From Photobacterium piscicola (GTDB lineage: Bacteria; Pseudomonadota; Gammaproteobacteria; Enterobacterales; Vibrionaceae), in NCBI RefSeq assembly GCF_900166965.1, contig NZ_FUZI01000007.1, positions 60,557-124,556 of the forward strand: a DNA stretch of 64,000 bases. Direction: 5' to 3'. The translations under genes and the position numbers were made by a program. Under the pieces are notes generated by a model. The model worked only from the letters and a program-made list of their open reading frames with translations, was not told the DNA's origin and made no database searches. Positions 53,654-63,045 of this stretch are shown one piece after another (position 1 is the first letter of the stretch; the number at the start of each line of letters is the position of its first letter).

Positions 53654-53766
53654 TCACTAATGTTCAAGGTGGTCTTAACCACCTTGATAGTGTCAGCAAT
53701 ATATTCAGCTGTTGTTTGTACCTCAACAGCTGCGCCATGACGACGGTTGTTTTTAATATCAATCAT
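53632..53766 (-). CDS. Candidate 44-residue small protein, antisense to the fbp 3' end
   Basis: An ATG at 53766 follows GTTGAGGTTATC, a good Shine-Dalgarno six bases away. The frame encodes a small, mostly helical, Lys/Thr-rich peptide ([20 protein letters not shown]...) of 44 residues. It fills most of the fbp-ppa gap and overlaps the last 22 bases of fbp on the opposite strand. I do not recognise it. It could be a real small gene or chance coding in the ppa leader. Confidence 0.4.
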   Translation of the reverse strand: MIDIKNNRRHGAAVEVQTTAEYIADTIKVVKTTLNISDYDSSTS

Positions 53767-53814
53767 GATAACCTCAACACCATTAACATTTAATTAACAA
53801 CAAAGAGATCAGTC

Positions 53815-54342
53815 ATGAGTTTAAATAAAGTAACAGCAGGTCAAGATATTCCTCACGATATCAATGTGATTATTGAAATTCCCGCCAATGCCGATCCAAT
53901 TAAGTACGAAGTCGATAAAGCCAGTGGGGCTATTTTTGTTGATAGATTTACATCAACACCAATGTTTTATCCATGTAACTATGGCTATATTAACCATACT
54001 CTTTCTCTTGATGGCGATCCTGTCGATGTCTTAGTACCAACACCATATCCATTACTGACAGGATCAGTGATTCGTTGTCGTCCAATTGGGGTATTAAAAA
54101 TGACTGATGAATCAGGTGAAGATGCCAAAATTGTCGCAGTTCCTCATAGTAAACTCAGCTCTGAATATGATCATATTCAGAATATCGATGATCTACCAAG
54201 CTTATTGAAAGCACAAATAGTTCACTTTTTTGAACATTACAAAGAATTAGAAGCCAATAAGTGGGTCAAAATTGATGGTTGGGAAAATGTAACGGCAGCA
54301 AAAGAAGAAATCATCACCTCATTTGAACGTGCACAAAAATAG
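53815..54342 (+). CDS. ppa: Inorganic pyrophosphatase (family I)
   Basis: Cytoplasmic Mg-dependent hydrolysis of pyrophosphate. At 175 residues it has [18 protein letters not shown] and the signature DGDPVDVLV with the three metal-binding aspartates. AAAGAGA precedes the ATG. The rhodanese gene starts 12 bases later and may be co-transcribed. Confidence 0.96.
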   Translation: MSLNKVTAGQDIPHDINVIIEIPANADPIKYEVDKASGAIFVDRFTSTPMFYPCNYGYINHTLSLDGDPVDVLVPTPYPLLTGSVIRCRPIGVLKMTDESGEDAKIVAVPHSKLSSEYDHIQNIDDLPSLLKAQIVHFFEHYKELEANKWVKIDGWENVTAAKEEIITSFERAQK

Positions 54343-54353
54343 CGATCAACGCC

Positions 54354-54734
54354 ATGAAACACACTCTACAATATAAATTGTTGATAACCATATTTAGTCT
54401 TACCGTTATCGTTCCAATAACTTATGCCCAGAATGTTTCTGTCCAACAATTTTGGCAACTACAGCAACAACAACCGCATGTCATTATCGACGTTAGAACA
54501 CCAAATGAATTTTCACAAGGCCATCTAACTTCAGCAATTAATGTCCCTTACCAAGATATTGCAGCCATAGTGACGACCTATAAAGATAAAGAGCAACCAA
54601 TCTTACTTTATTGTAAATCAGGTCGACGAGCAGAAATAGCAGCAACAAGCTTACAAGAGCTAGGATACACCGCAGTATATAATGGGCGTAATTATCAAGA
54701 TCTCAAAGCAACACAACCACATCCAATCCCATAA
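54354..54734 (+). CDS. Periplasmic rhodanese-like protein (PspE type)
   Basis: A 126-residue single rhodanese domain behind a signal peptide of about 25 residues (ends ITYAQ). DVRTPNEFSQGHLTSAINVPY and the active loop LYCKSGRRAE, with the catalytic Cys, are present. A thiosulfate sulphurtransferase or sulphur-carrier role in the periplasm is inferred from the family. It lies in a possible two-gene unit with ppa. Confidence 0.86.
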   Translation: MKHTLQYKLLITIFSLTVIVPITYAQNVSVQQFWQLQQQQPHVIIDVRTPNEFSQGHLTSAINVPYQDIAAIVTTYKDKEQPILLYCKSGRRAEIAATSLQELGYTAVYNGRNYQDLKATQPHPIP

Positions 54735-54744
54735 TAACATGATA

Positions 54745-54780
54745 AAAAAAAGCCCGATTATTACTAATCGGGCCTTTCAT
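54745..54780. terminator. Bidirectional terminator between the rhodanese gene and tamB
   Basis: A 9-bp perfect stem (54753-54761 with 54766-54774) with a TTAC loop and A run upstream, between convergent genes. Confidence 0.85.
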
Positions 54781-54815
54781 TATCAGGATACTGACGCTAA
54801 AGCATCAGGTTGTGA

Positions 54816-57800
54816 TTAATTAAATTCAAATTGGTAAAGTAAATCCACAGTCTGATCAAGACCAGAAACTGCTTCAACATACAAATTCCGCAATAATCGG
54901 TAGCGCAAAGTAAATTCATCCACTTGGTTAAAAATACCCACCCCGTACTTCACTTGTAACCCTGGAGCAATATAACCACTGATCGTCACTTGCGAATCAT
55001 CACCCGCACCAGATGTTGATAAGCTAAGATCTTTAACGCCCACGGCCTCGCCAACATCACCGACTAATTGGCCACTTTGTGCCAAGCCCATACCAATCAA
55101 TGCCGTTGTCATTGCACTATTATCGCCCGAGTTTTCAGAATCAAGATTCTTACCGGTTAGAATATATGACAAGGCATTTTGTTGTGGCATTGCTGGATCA
55201 GAGAAGATATTTACTTCAGGTTTATCAGCAGGGCCAGTAACACGTACACCAGCAATCACATCATCTTCAACATTATCAGGATCTCGAATCGCCTCGATAG
55301 AAAGATAAGGCTGTTCTGCTGGGCCATTAAACAAAATTTGCCCTTTACGAATCGATAGCTCTTGTCCTAATGCACGGTAATACGATCCTTTGGCAATATT
55401 AACTTCACCATAAATCATCGGCCCTTTACCTGCTTGGCGAACGTTTAAATCACCTAACAGGCCGGCTTTTAAACCAAAAGCAGACAATTTAACATCATCA
55501 CCAATATGTACAAAAATATTGGTCTTAATATCAAATGGTACTTCTGATTTTTCTTTTAATGGCTGCATGTCATCTTTTAAGATCACTTGATCTTTTGAGA
55601 CTCTCACCGCTGATTTAGGTAACTGATTAACCGTGATACGTCCCCACGGAATACCAATTTTTCCGGTAATTTCAGCCATTGTTGGCGAAGCTTCAATGGT
55701 TAAATCTGGTGATACCTTCAATGCAACCATTGGCGGTACACTTACCTTTAACTCTTTACCATTAATATTCAGCTTTGTTTTCCAAGCTTTCATATCCTGC
55801 CAATCACCAGTACCTCGTAGCAATAACTGTCCATCTGGCGTATAAATATTACCCATTAGAGTGGCGTTATAACCATTAAAGGCCAGTTTGATATCTGCAT
55901 TTTTAATATCTAATGGTACTTTACGTCCTGTTGCCTCTAGTTTAGACACTTGTAATAAGCCATTAACCGCAGGATGCAAGATAGGTCCGGTCACTGTTAA
56001 GTTCGTATCAACTTGACCATCAAACTTATGATAATCTTTGATCATCGGCTCAAGGAACCCTAAGGTAAAACGATCAAGCTTAACATTGGCATTAATCTGT
56101 TTATCACCTTGCAGATTGGTGATCCTTGCGCGACCACTTAGATCACCATTATTCTTAATCGCAACTAACCAATTTGCATTTAATACGTTATCTTGCATAT
56201 CCGCATTAACGGTTACCTTATCCCAGCCCAACGTTAGCGGCTGCTCGTCACTACTCATCTGCTGACGAATGCCGCCAGCAGGCATAATGATATTCGCTTT
56301 TAGATAAGGGGGAGCTTTGGGTGCCCATTTGGCATCAACATTTGCACCAAGCTCACCCGTCAGTTTTAATTCTGGCGGTAGGAACGGTTTTAACAAATCA
56401 AAGTTAAATTTACGAATAGCTAACTGTGCTTGGCCTGATGCTCCAGCGCTAAGATCGTTAGTTAAACAAATCCCCGCTTGCCCTTGTTGCCAACAATGCG
56501 CACCAACATTTGCCATTGCGGTTTTAAGATCATAGCTAATCAAGGTCGAATGATTAAGTACCCAGTTACCAACAGGTGTACTAATATCACCTTTAACTAA
56601 CGTACCTTTCCAGCCAGTATTTTTATTAAAGTCACCATTGATCAATAAATTAGCACCAACAGGATCACCTTTCGCATTAACACTTAGACTATGCTGTTGC
56701 TCAGTGCCTTTAAATAGAATATTAAGATCATCAAGGGATGTTGTGCCATATTTACCTTTTGCAGCAGTCAAACTGACATTCGCTTTCATATTAGGTAAAG
56801 GCGTCACATTACCTTTAAGGTTAAACGAAGCTAAGCTTGCTAACTGTTGCCAACCTAAATCATTCCCTTGCAAATCAAGCTTAATATCAGGAGTTGCCAT
56901 ACTACCAGATAACATAACATCACCATTAACAGCACCATGAAGGCCTTTTAATGATTTAGATAAATTTGGCGCATCAATATTAGCTACCATGTTCCAAGTC
57001 TTATCAAGTTGACCTTTTACCATCATCCCATTAGGGCCATGTTTTAAAGTTAACCCAGGAGTATTAACCTGTAATAGATCCCCTTTGCCATTAATATCAG
57101 AAGCATCTAACTTACCAACCAATGTTAAAGCTTGTTTCATGATGGTGCCGTTAACAGCCAACTGTGGCAATTTAACAAACCAACCACCTTGTTTGGTTAA
57201 ACCACCAGAAGTGGCGAGCTTACCACTAACATTGCCTTGTGCCGCAGGCCACTGTAAACCCGGTTGAATATCAGCAAATTGTAGTTGCCCACTCCAATTG
57301 ACTAAATCTTTCCAGCTTGCTTTTGCATTGCCCGTGATAACACCACCTAAGGTATTAATTTTTAATGATGAAAGGTCGACCTTATTTAGGTCACCTTTAC
57401 CATTAAGAGCAAACTTCACTGCCGGCATTGGTTTACCATCAATGTTACTTTTCGCATTAAATGTAAACCCGTTTAAACTACCTTTCGCATCAATATTAGT
57501 CTTATCAACAGTAAACTCAGCCGACTTATCGATTGGCCATTGTAAATGTTGACTAGAGATTGCCACATCAAATGGAAAATCCGCCTTTAATGGTGATAAC
57601 TTGCCTTTAACAATAGCGTCTAATTTGCCTTTAAGTTGCGCATCAACAACGAGCTTTTGTAATGAACCACTCGCTTTTAACGTCAGTGTTTGACCACTAA
57701 CCGGCTTCATTGCGATATTAGCATCAGCATTTAACGTTAAAGGATAATCACCGGCTAATGTTACTTGTGCCTGCGCTTTTAAATTCGCTTGTGGTGCATC

Positions 57801-58574
57801 AAGCTGTAACTTTTTAAGGTTAATTTCACTCCCTTTTCCTGATGCTATCACCTCAAGTAAAGATACTTTTTGTGGTGTTTTACCTTCTAATTCGAAATTT
57901 TTAATAGTAAAACGTTCAATATCAAACGACATTGGTAATACGACATCTGGCAACGTGATAACAGTAGCATCAGATTTAGCCTTAACCTTTACTTTTGGCT
58001 TTGCTTTCGATTTTACAGGCTTTTTCGCAGGAGCAAGTGCTAACTTAATATTATCCCAGTCGGTTGGCTTTAATATGACATGGCTGCCAATAACCGTCGC
58101 GGAAGTAGAAAAATGTTGCCAATTCACCTTATTCGATAAGATATCAAGATCAATATTATCTAAAGTAACGTGATCAACTTTAATAGGAATAGGCAGACTG
58201 ATTTCAGTTACCGGTTTTGATGGTTGTTCAGGCTCAGTTGTTGGCGGTAATGTTGGCATTGAAAACTTAACGCCATTAACCCCTACATTTGAAATACAAA
58301 TTTCAGGCGTCAATAAACAGCGATCATCCAAGGTTAGATTCAACCGATTAACAGCTAAGTTCATATTGCTATCTTGATAACGTACATTATCAACTTGAAA
58401 GCCGCGTAATAGAGAGCCTGAAGTTTCACCTATAGATAATGTAGGTAACGCTTTTTGCGCTCCCCAGCTAGCAAATTTTAACCCTGCGGGGGTATATAAG
58501 ATCACCGCAATGGCGATCACTAAAAACAATAAAATTGCTAAAAGAGTCAGGGATATGCGCTTCACCCAGATCAT
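54816..58574 (-). CDS. tamB: Translocation and assembly module protein TamB
   Basis: A very long (1252-residue) envelope-spanning protein that partners TamA. It is implicated in outer-membrane protein insertion and phospholipid transport. A single N-terminal membrane anchor (WVKRISLTLLAILLFLVIAI) is followed by repeated beta-rich AsmA/TamB-like segments. The C-terminal DUF490 domain ends in a beta-strand finishing with Phe-Asn (LLYQFEFN). A Lys/Pro-rich linker lies near 185-200. It overlaps tamA by four bases (ATGA). Confidence 0.95.
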   Translation of the reverse strand: MIWVKRISLTLLAILLFLVIAIAVILYTPAGLKFASWGAQKALPTLSIGETSGSLLRGFQVDNVRYQDSNMNLAVNRLNLTLDDRCLLTPEICISNVGVNGVKFSMPTLPPTTEPEQPSKPVTEISLPIPIKVDHVTLDNIDLDILSNKVNWQHFSTSATVIGSHVILKPTDWDNIKLALAPAKKPVKSKAKPKVKVKAKSDATVITLPDVVLPMSFDIERFTIKNFELEGKTPQKVSLLEVIASGKGSEINLKKLQLDAPQANLKAQAQVTLAGDYPLTLNADANIAMKPVSGQTLTLKASGSLQKLVVDAQLKGKLDAIVKGKLSPLKADFPFDVAISSQHLQWPIDKSAEFTVDKTNIDAKGSLNGFTFNAKSNIDGKPMPAVKFALNGKGDLNKVDLSSLKINTLGGVITGNAKASWKDLVNWSGQLQFADIQPGLQWPAAQGNVSGKLATSGGLTKQGGWFVKLPQLAVNGTIMKQALTLVGKLDASDINGKGDLLQVNTPGLTLKHGPNGMMVKGQLDKTWNMVANIDAPNLSKSLKGLHGAVNGDVMLSGSMATPDIKLDLQGNDLGWQQLASLASFNLKGNVTPLPNMKANVSLTAAKGKYGTTSLDDLNILFKGTEQQHSLSVNAKGDPVGANLLINGDFNKNTGWKGTLVKGDISTPVGNWVLNHSTLISYDLKTAMANVGAHCWQQGQAGICLTNDLSAGASGQAQLAIRKFNFDLLKPFLPPELKLTGELGANVDAKWAPKAPPYLKANIIMPAGGIRQQMSSDEQPLTLGWDKVTVNADMQDNVLNANWLVAIKNNGDLSGRARITNLQGDKQINANVKLDRFTLGFLEPMIKDYHKFDGQVDTNLTVTGPILHPAVNGLLQVSKLEATGRKVPLDIKNADIKLAFNGYNATLMGNIYTPDGQLLLRGTGDWQDMKAWKTKLNINGKELKVSVPPMVALKVSPDLTIEASPTMAEITGKIGIPWGRITVNQLPKSAVRVSKDQVILKDDMQPLKEKSEVPFDIKTNIFVHIGDDVKLSAFGLKAGLLGDLNVRQAGKGPMIYGEVNIAKGSYYRALGQELSIRKGQILFNGPAEQPYLSIEAIRDPDNVEDDVIAGVRVTGPADKPEVNIFSDPAMPQQNALSYILTGKNLDSENSGDNSAMTTALIGMGLAQSGQLVGDVGEAVGVKDLSLSTSGAGDDSQVTISGYIAPGLQVKYGVGIFNQVDEFTLRYRLLRNLYVEAVSGLDQTVDLLYQFEFN

Positions 58575-60295
58575 AATTCAGGCCCTAAAGAAAAGTGAAG
58601 TTGAAACTTGTCCTTGTCGGGTTTATCAAGCCCCCAAGCAAAGTCAATACGAACCGGCCCCACTGGAGATGCCCAACGAACACCGAAACCAGTACCTCGC
58701 ATCCAATCTGGTTTGTTGTCATTCCATGTCGAACCATAATCATAAAATAAAGCACCCCACCAATCGTTATATAAACGGTATTGGTATTCAATACTGCTAG
58801 TCGCCATATATTGACCACCGACCATACGACCTAAATCGTTACGTGGTGAAATAGACTCATAACCATAGCCTCGAATACTATTATCACCACCAATAAAGTA
58901 GCGTAATGATGGTGGAATATCACGAATGTTATCTGCCAATACAGCTCCCCCCGCAATACGGAAAAGGCCTCGTTGGTTTTCACTTAAGGTGCGAATCCAT
59001 GCCGATTTTGCTTGTATACGGATTAAGCTCGTATTGGAACCTAACGACTTATCTGCAAATTCAACGGAAAAATTATACTTACTACCAGACGTTGGGAATA
59101 CACCACCAGTAAAGTGACTCTTACTGTAAGAAAGCCCTGGCAAGAAGACATTGAAAGTACCGCTCTCATCACCACCTTGCTTATACTTTTCATTAAGCCA
59201 ATGCAGTGAAACAGTGCGTTCCCACCCAGAGCTTAACTTCCAGTGTCGTTCAACACCTAACCCTAGTTGTGTGCTGATTGTATCGTGGCTATCAACATAA
59301 CGAATGCCACCAACAATTTGATAGTAATTATTTAAAACATCATCTAATGGGATTTTATAAGCAGCTTCAAGCTTTGGCTGTTCTTTCGATATCTCAGATT
59401 TAAGGTAAAAACTGTGACCATTACTGGTGATCCATGGTTTTTTCCAATTAAATTTTAGGCGTGGACCCGTATCAGTTGAAAAACCAATACCTGTTTCAAT
59501 TTGGTTTCTAACTTGAGGAGTTAAAGCAACCTCAATCGGAATTTTATCATCCTTACGTTTAGTAACATCACCACCGACATAAATAGATGAAAACCAGCCA
59601 ACATTAGATAAGCGTTCATTATACAGCCCTAATTTAGAGGCTAAATAAGGTTCATCTTCAGTATAAGGAATCATTGAACGAAGGCGTTCATCTTTGATTT
59701 GACTCCCGGTAAAGTTGGTATCACCAAAGGTATAACGACGCCCAGAATCAAAATCTATCGTAATGATCGCTTCATTACGGGTAGGAATAACACCTAATTC
59801 ACTTTTCTTTAGCTCAGCATCAAAGTAACCGCGACGCACTGCCAGGCTTTGTAACGCTGATTTTAAGGCTTCATATTTACCCTGATTAAGCGCCATTCCA
59901 ACGCCTAATCCGCTATTTTTCAATAATGAAATAAAAGCAGGATCATCTTTCGCATCCCCAGTAATAATGATATTACTTTGGCTAATATGAGTACGAGGGC
60001 CAGCATCAACGGTTACAATTATATCCGTCTTTTTGCCACTCCCTTTAACCTGATAGTCATATGTCGGCTGGTAATAGCCCAATGCTTGTAATGCTTGACT
60101 GATTTCAGATTTAACCTGCTCTTGAAAACGTAAGGTATTACTATAATCACTTTTAGAAATAGCCGATAAATAAGCATCGACATTATCTTCAAGGCTACTG
60201 TTTAATCCCTTAACTTTAAGAGATGCCGCCATAGCCGGACTTGATAATACTAAGGCAAAAGATGCAACACCCAGCCACTGATAAACTTTATTCAT
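58571..60295 (-). CDS. tamA: Translocation and assembly module protein TamA (Omp85 family)
   Basis: Outer-membrane barrel of 574 residues with a signal peptide of about 23 residues. Three N-terminal POTRA domains (to about 260) and a 16-strand Omp85 barrel follow, with the conserved GGDNSIRGYGYESISPR loop and a C-terminal segment ending HFSLGPEL. It is translationally coupled to tamB, as in E. coli. Confidence 0.95.
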   Translation of the reverse strand: MNKVYQWLGVASFALVLSSPAMAASLKVKGLNSSLEDNVDAYLSAISKSDYSNTLRFQEQVKSEISQALQALGYYQPTYDYQVKGSGKKTDIIVTVDAGPRTHISQSNIIITGDAKDDPAFISLLKNSGLGVGMALNQGKYEALKSALQSLAVRRGYFDAELKKSELGVIPTRNEAIITIDFDSGRRYTFGDTNFTGSQIKDERLRSMIPYTEDEPYLASKLGLYNERLSNVGWFSSIYVGGDVTKRKDDKIPIEVALTPQVRNQIETGIGFSTDTGPRLKFNWKKPWITSNGHSFYLKSEISKEQPKLEAAYKIPLDDVLNNYYQIVGGIRYVDSHDTISTQLGLGVERHWKLSSGWERTVSLHWLNEKYKQGGDESGTFNVFLPGLSYSKSHFTGGVFPTSGSKYNFSVEFADKSLGSNTSLIRIQAKSAWIRTLSENQRGLFRIAGGAVLADNIRDIPPSLRYFIGGDNSIRGYGYESISPRNDLGRMVGGQYMATSSIEYQYRLYNDWWGALFYDYGSTWNDNKPDWMRGTGFGVRWASPVGPVRIDFAWGLDKPDKDKFQLHFSLGPEL

Positions 60296-60748
60296 TCGAA
60301 TTATGCTTCTTGGAAAAAATTAGATTCATTCACACGGTCTATTTTGGCAAATGGTGTAGATCTATACCAACAATAGCTACAAATATTATTGACAATAAAT
60401 CACTCAATTCATATATGTGTCATTAATAACGCATCCTATTAGTCTTATTTGTTTAACGCCCAACAACTCTTACAATAATAATCAGAGCGCCTTAAATGAC
60501 TACAATCCTACATAGCAACTCAATAGATCTAGAGTAATTATTCTCATTTTAGCTAAAAATTATAGCCTAATAGTGCACTGAATATTATCAACAAGCATTG
60601 CAAAATGAAAATGGCAATTATCTTACTATCAAATTTTTATTTGCCATTTATTGATATACGCATAAAAAATAATCATTAACAATAAAGTATAATAGGCATA
60701 ATTTTTCAATACATAAAACACCATTATTTGTCACCACGATTGTATAAT
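60296..60748. other. AT-rich gap between ytfK and tamA
   Basis: About 450 bases with no credible gene. It includes an AAATGGCAA/TTGCCATTT inverted repeat (about 60608-60650) that may end ytfK transcription. In E. coli msrA precedes tamA and ytfL lies between ytfK and msrA. No remnant of either is visible here. Confidence 0.5.
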
Positions 60749-60958
60749 TTAAACAATGGTCACAGAAAGTATCTTAATTTCTCTATTCACTTCAGATATT
60801 ACGCTCAATACTTTAAGATCAGCCGATGGAGGTGGGATCAATCGACCATTTTCAAATTCAAAACCGCCAATTCCAATAATAAAAAGCCGTCCTCGAAAGA
60901 AATTCTTAACATGCTTAGCAATTTGAATAGGGCGATATACTTGAAATATTCTTAACAT
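60749..60958 (-). CDS. ytfK: DUF1107 family protein YtfK
   Basis: A 69-residue cytoplasmic protein, MLRIFQVYRPIQIAKHVKNFFRGRLFIIGIG..., that aligns along its length with E. coli YtfK (MKIFQRYNPLQVAKYVK, FRGRLYI, SEVNRQV). In E. coli YtfK binds SpoT and promotes (p)ppGpp build-up under phosphate or fatty-acid limitation; the same role here is inferred. A GAGGA site precedes the ATG. A 75-codon frame on the opposite strand is its shadow. Divergent from ytfJ, as in E. coli. Confidence 0.88.
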   Translation of the reverse strand: MLRIFQVYRPIQIAKHVKNFFRGRLFIIGIGGFEFENGRLIPPPSADLKVLSVISEVNREIKILSVTIV

Positions 60959-61127
60959 AAATCCTCACATCATAATTAATAAAACGCAGTGATTCTTATT
61001 AAAAATTAAACATGCAAACAATCTGCCATATAAAATATGGCATAAATAATTAGCGATAAAAATTAGAATAATAATGCGGAAATAAAGCTCACGACACGAA
61101 TAACATCATAAATAAACAAGGATAATT

Positions 61128-61679
61128 ATGTATAAGACACTATTAACTATAATATTTATTGCTTCAATGCCAATGATCGTTCAAGCGAATAATCTTGAAA
61201 AAGGTAAAGTGGTAACGCCTGTTACAGTAACAAATAAAGGTGAACTCATACTGAACAATGGCAGCATTAATTATCAATCTTGGCGCAGTACACAACTAAC
61301 AGGAAAAGTTCGTATCATAATGGCAATCGCTGGAAGAAGTTCTGCAAAAAAGATCAATGCAAACTTAATCAAAGCGATCAGTGACGCACATTTTCCAGAA
61401 TCAAAATACCAAACAACAACAATCATCAACCAAGATGATGCTATCTGGGGAACATCTGGTTTTGTCAAAAGTGCTTCAGAAGACAGCAAGAAACAGTATC
61501 CATGGTCATCAATAGTGTTAGATAGCAATGGCATCGTTCAAAGAACATGGGCTCTACAAAAAGAAAACTCTGCCATCATTGTGCTTAATCAAAAAGGACA
61601 AATATTGTTCCAATTTGAAGGACAATTAAACCACCAACAAATCAAACAAGTCATCACAATAGTAAAGAAAAACCTATAA
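61128..61679 (+). CDS. ytfJ: YtfJ family exported protein
   Basis: A 183-residue protein with a 20-residue signal peptide (ends MIVQA) and a thioredoxin-like fold. GKVRIIMAIAGRSSAKKINANLI, YQTTTIINQDDAIWGT and KKQYPWSSIVLDSNG match E. coli YtfJ. The canonical CXXC motif is absent, so classical disulphide exchange is unlikely. Its function is unknown. Divergent from ytfK. Confidence 0.9.
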   Translation: MYKTLLTIIFIASMPMIVQANNLEKGKVVTPVTVTNKGELILNNGSINYQSWRSTQLTGKVRIIMAIAGRSSAKKINANLIKAISDAHFPESKYQTTTIINQDDAIWGTSGFVKSASEDSKKQYPWSSIVLDSNGIVQRTWALQKENSAIIVLNQKGQILFQFEGQLNHQQIKQVITIVKKNL

Positions 61680-61709
61680 CGACTATTTACCGCTTAAGAA
61701 ATATTAATG

Positions 61710-61733
61710 TAGGCCGTTATTAGTAACGGCCTA
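61710..61733 (+). terminator. Hairpin after ytfJ
   Basis: Perfect 10-bp stem (61710-61719 with 61724-61733) with a 4-base loop, 30 bases past ytfJ. A weak T tail makes termination uncertain. Confidence 0.6.
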
Positions 61734-61754
61734 ATAGTTAATAGATATTTGATA

Positions 61755-62594
61755 ATGACAACAACACAACCACCGTCAAAAAACACACCTGTAAAGCGAT
61801 TACGAACAAATAGTAAGAATCGTATTCATGGTTTAGCACAACATTTTGGTTATGATGGGTTAATAAGCTCTCATAATAAGCGCTCATTAACTGAAAGATA
61901 TGCTAATAGCCAACAACTACACCATCAGCGCGAACAATATAATATTGAAACCATCTTTAAGCTGACTTACGAGCAATGTAATAATGAAACGACAACAGAG
62001 CCAGATCCTGATTGGTTAGCACGCTTTATTAAAATGGCTAAACAAGTTTATAGTTCATCAATGCAAAATTTATGGGCTCAAATTCTCAAAAAAGAGCTAA
62101 TGCATCCAGGAACAACATCATTAAGAGCTCTTACTATTTTAATCTCGATGACTCATAAAGAAGCATTGTTATTTCAATATATTATGAGCGTAAGCTGTCA
62201 AATTAATAACACTAAAGATAGAAAGATCGTTACAAATATAAAGACAATAGATAAATTAATGTTTTTTTTGGTAAAAAATAAAAACTATCCTATTGAATAT
62301 AATCAATATTCTATACCATATTCAAGTATTGTTATTTTAATGGACTTAGGACTAATATTAAAAACAGAATTTGAATCAAGTAAAATTAATCATACACAAA
62401 CCATACAATTACATTTTAAAAATATCAGTTACAGCTTGAATTGTTATAATAAAAACACATCTTTTACCTATTACCGTATATCTCCTATCGGAGAAGAACT
62501 TGCTACATTAATAGACTATAGCTGCAATACTAAATATCAAAACTATCTATTAAATATTCTCACACAAATATTCACAATTACAACAGAGCAATAA
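61755..62594 (+). CDS. TIGR03899-like family protein
   Basis: A 279-residue, mostly alpha-helical cytoplasmic protein with no signal peptide. The middle part (DPDWLARFIKMAKQVYSSSMQNLWAQILKKEL) and the region SLRALTILISMTHKEALLFQYI resemble the vibrio-associated TIGR03899/DUF2806-type family. The family function is unknown. The gene is AT-rich, especially 62250-62600, compared with its neighbours. The ATG at 61755 lacks a strong ribosome binding site, and a TTG two codons upstream is possible. It sits just before the rRNA operon end. Family assignment is from memory of motifs. Confidence 0.65.
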   Translation: MTTTQPPSKNTPVKRLRTNSKNRIHGLAQHFGYDGLISSHNKRSLTERYANSQQLHHQREQYNIETIFKLTYEQCNNETTTEPDPDWLARFIKMAKQVYSSSMQNLWAQILKKELMHPGTTSLRALTILISMTHKEALLFQYIMSVSCQINNTKDRKIVTNIKTIDKLMFFLVKNKNYPIEYNQYSIPYSSIVILMDLGLILKTEFESSKINHTQTIQLHFKNISYSLNCYNKNTSFTYYRISPIGEELATLIDYSCNTKYQNYLLNILTQIFTITTEQ

Positions 62595-62679
62595 AGTATT
62601 ATTTAAATAATATAATCAATCAGCACATCGTAATAATCTCAGAATAAAAGTCGTCAAAGTAACCACATAAAATGACTAT

Positions 62680-62845
62680 TTCTACAGACTAAAAAAAACA
62701 AATCTTTCGATCCATGTTTCTTTAATAATGTGAAGTGGACGGGACTTGCAATACCTAATATCGACGCGTCCCCCAACGTGACAGACCACAAAACTACCGA
62801 ATAACAGACCACTGCCACTCCACGATATCTATTCTGCATTATTTC
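62680..62845 (-). pseudogene. Decayed tandem copy of tRNA-Asp and its terminator
   Basis: The region aligns along its length with the functional tRNA-Asp unit next to it. Shared blocks are AGTGGACGGGACT (62735-62747), CCCCC then CGTGACAG (62770-62784) and CCACTCC (62815-62821). Also shared are TACAGAC followed by an A run, ATCTTTCGAT (the terminator loop) and GTTTCTTTAATAATG. The copy has an insertion in the T-arm region, and the D-arm and anticodon stems no longer pair. The terminator stem is broken. It is a dead duplicate of the 3' end of an rRNA operon. Confidence 0.85.
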
Positions 62846-62860
62846 ACATTTATACAGACG

Positions 62861-62891
62861 AAAAAAAACCTGAATCTTTCGATTCAGGTTT
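62861..62891 (-). terminator. rRNA operon / tRNA-Asp terminator
   Basis: Perfect 11-bp stem (62866-62876 with 62881-62891) with a TTTC loop. On the minus strand it is followed by a T run (the A run at 62861-62865). Confidence 0.92.
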
Positions 62892-62900
62892 CTTCAATAA

Positions 62901-62977
62901 TGGCGGAGTGGACGGGACTCGAACCCGCGACCCCCGGCGTGACAGGCCGGTATTCTAACCAACTGAACTACCACTCC
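62901..62977 (-). tRNA. tRNA-Asp (GUC)
   Basis: A 77-base tRNA with encoded CCA and acceptor GGAGTGG paired to CCACTCC. Anticodon GTC is at 62941-62943, in the loop CTGTCAC. The body closely resembles E. coli aspT. It is the last functional RNA of the rRNA operon. Confidence 0.97.
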
Positions 62978-63045
62978 GCAGTGTCTATTCAGCATAAATG
63001 CAACTTGTTGCCTCTACCTTTATAAAAAGATAAAAACGAAATTTG

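Noticed and set aside
60728..60955. 75-codon plus-strand frame opposite ytfK
   Set aside because: The minus-strand frame matches YtfK (DUF1107) along its length and has a good ribosome binding site. The plus frame is its shadow.
62654..62839. 61-codon minus-strand frame
   Set aside because: It lies in the decayed tRNA-Asp duplicate and is explained by that remnant.
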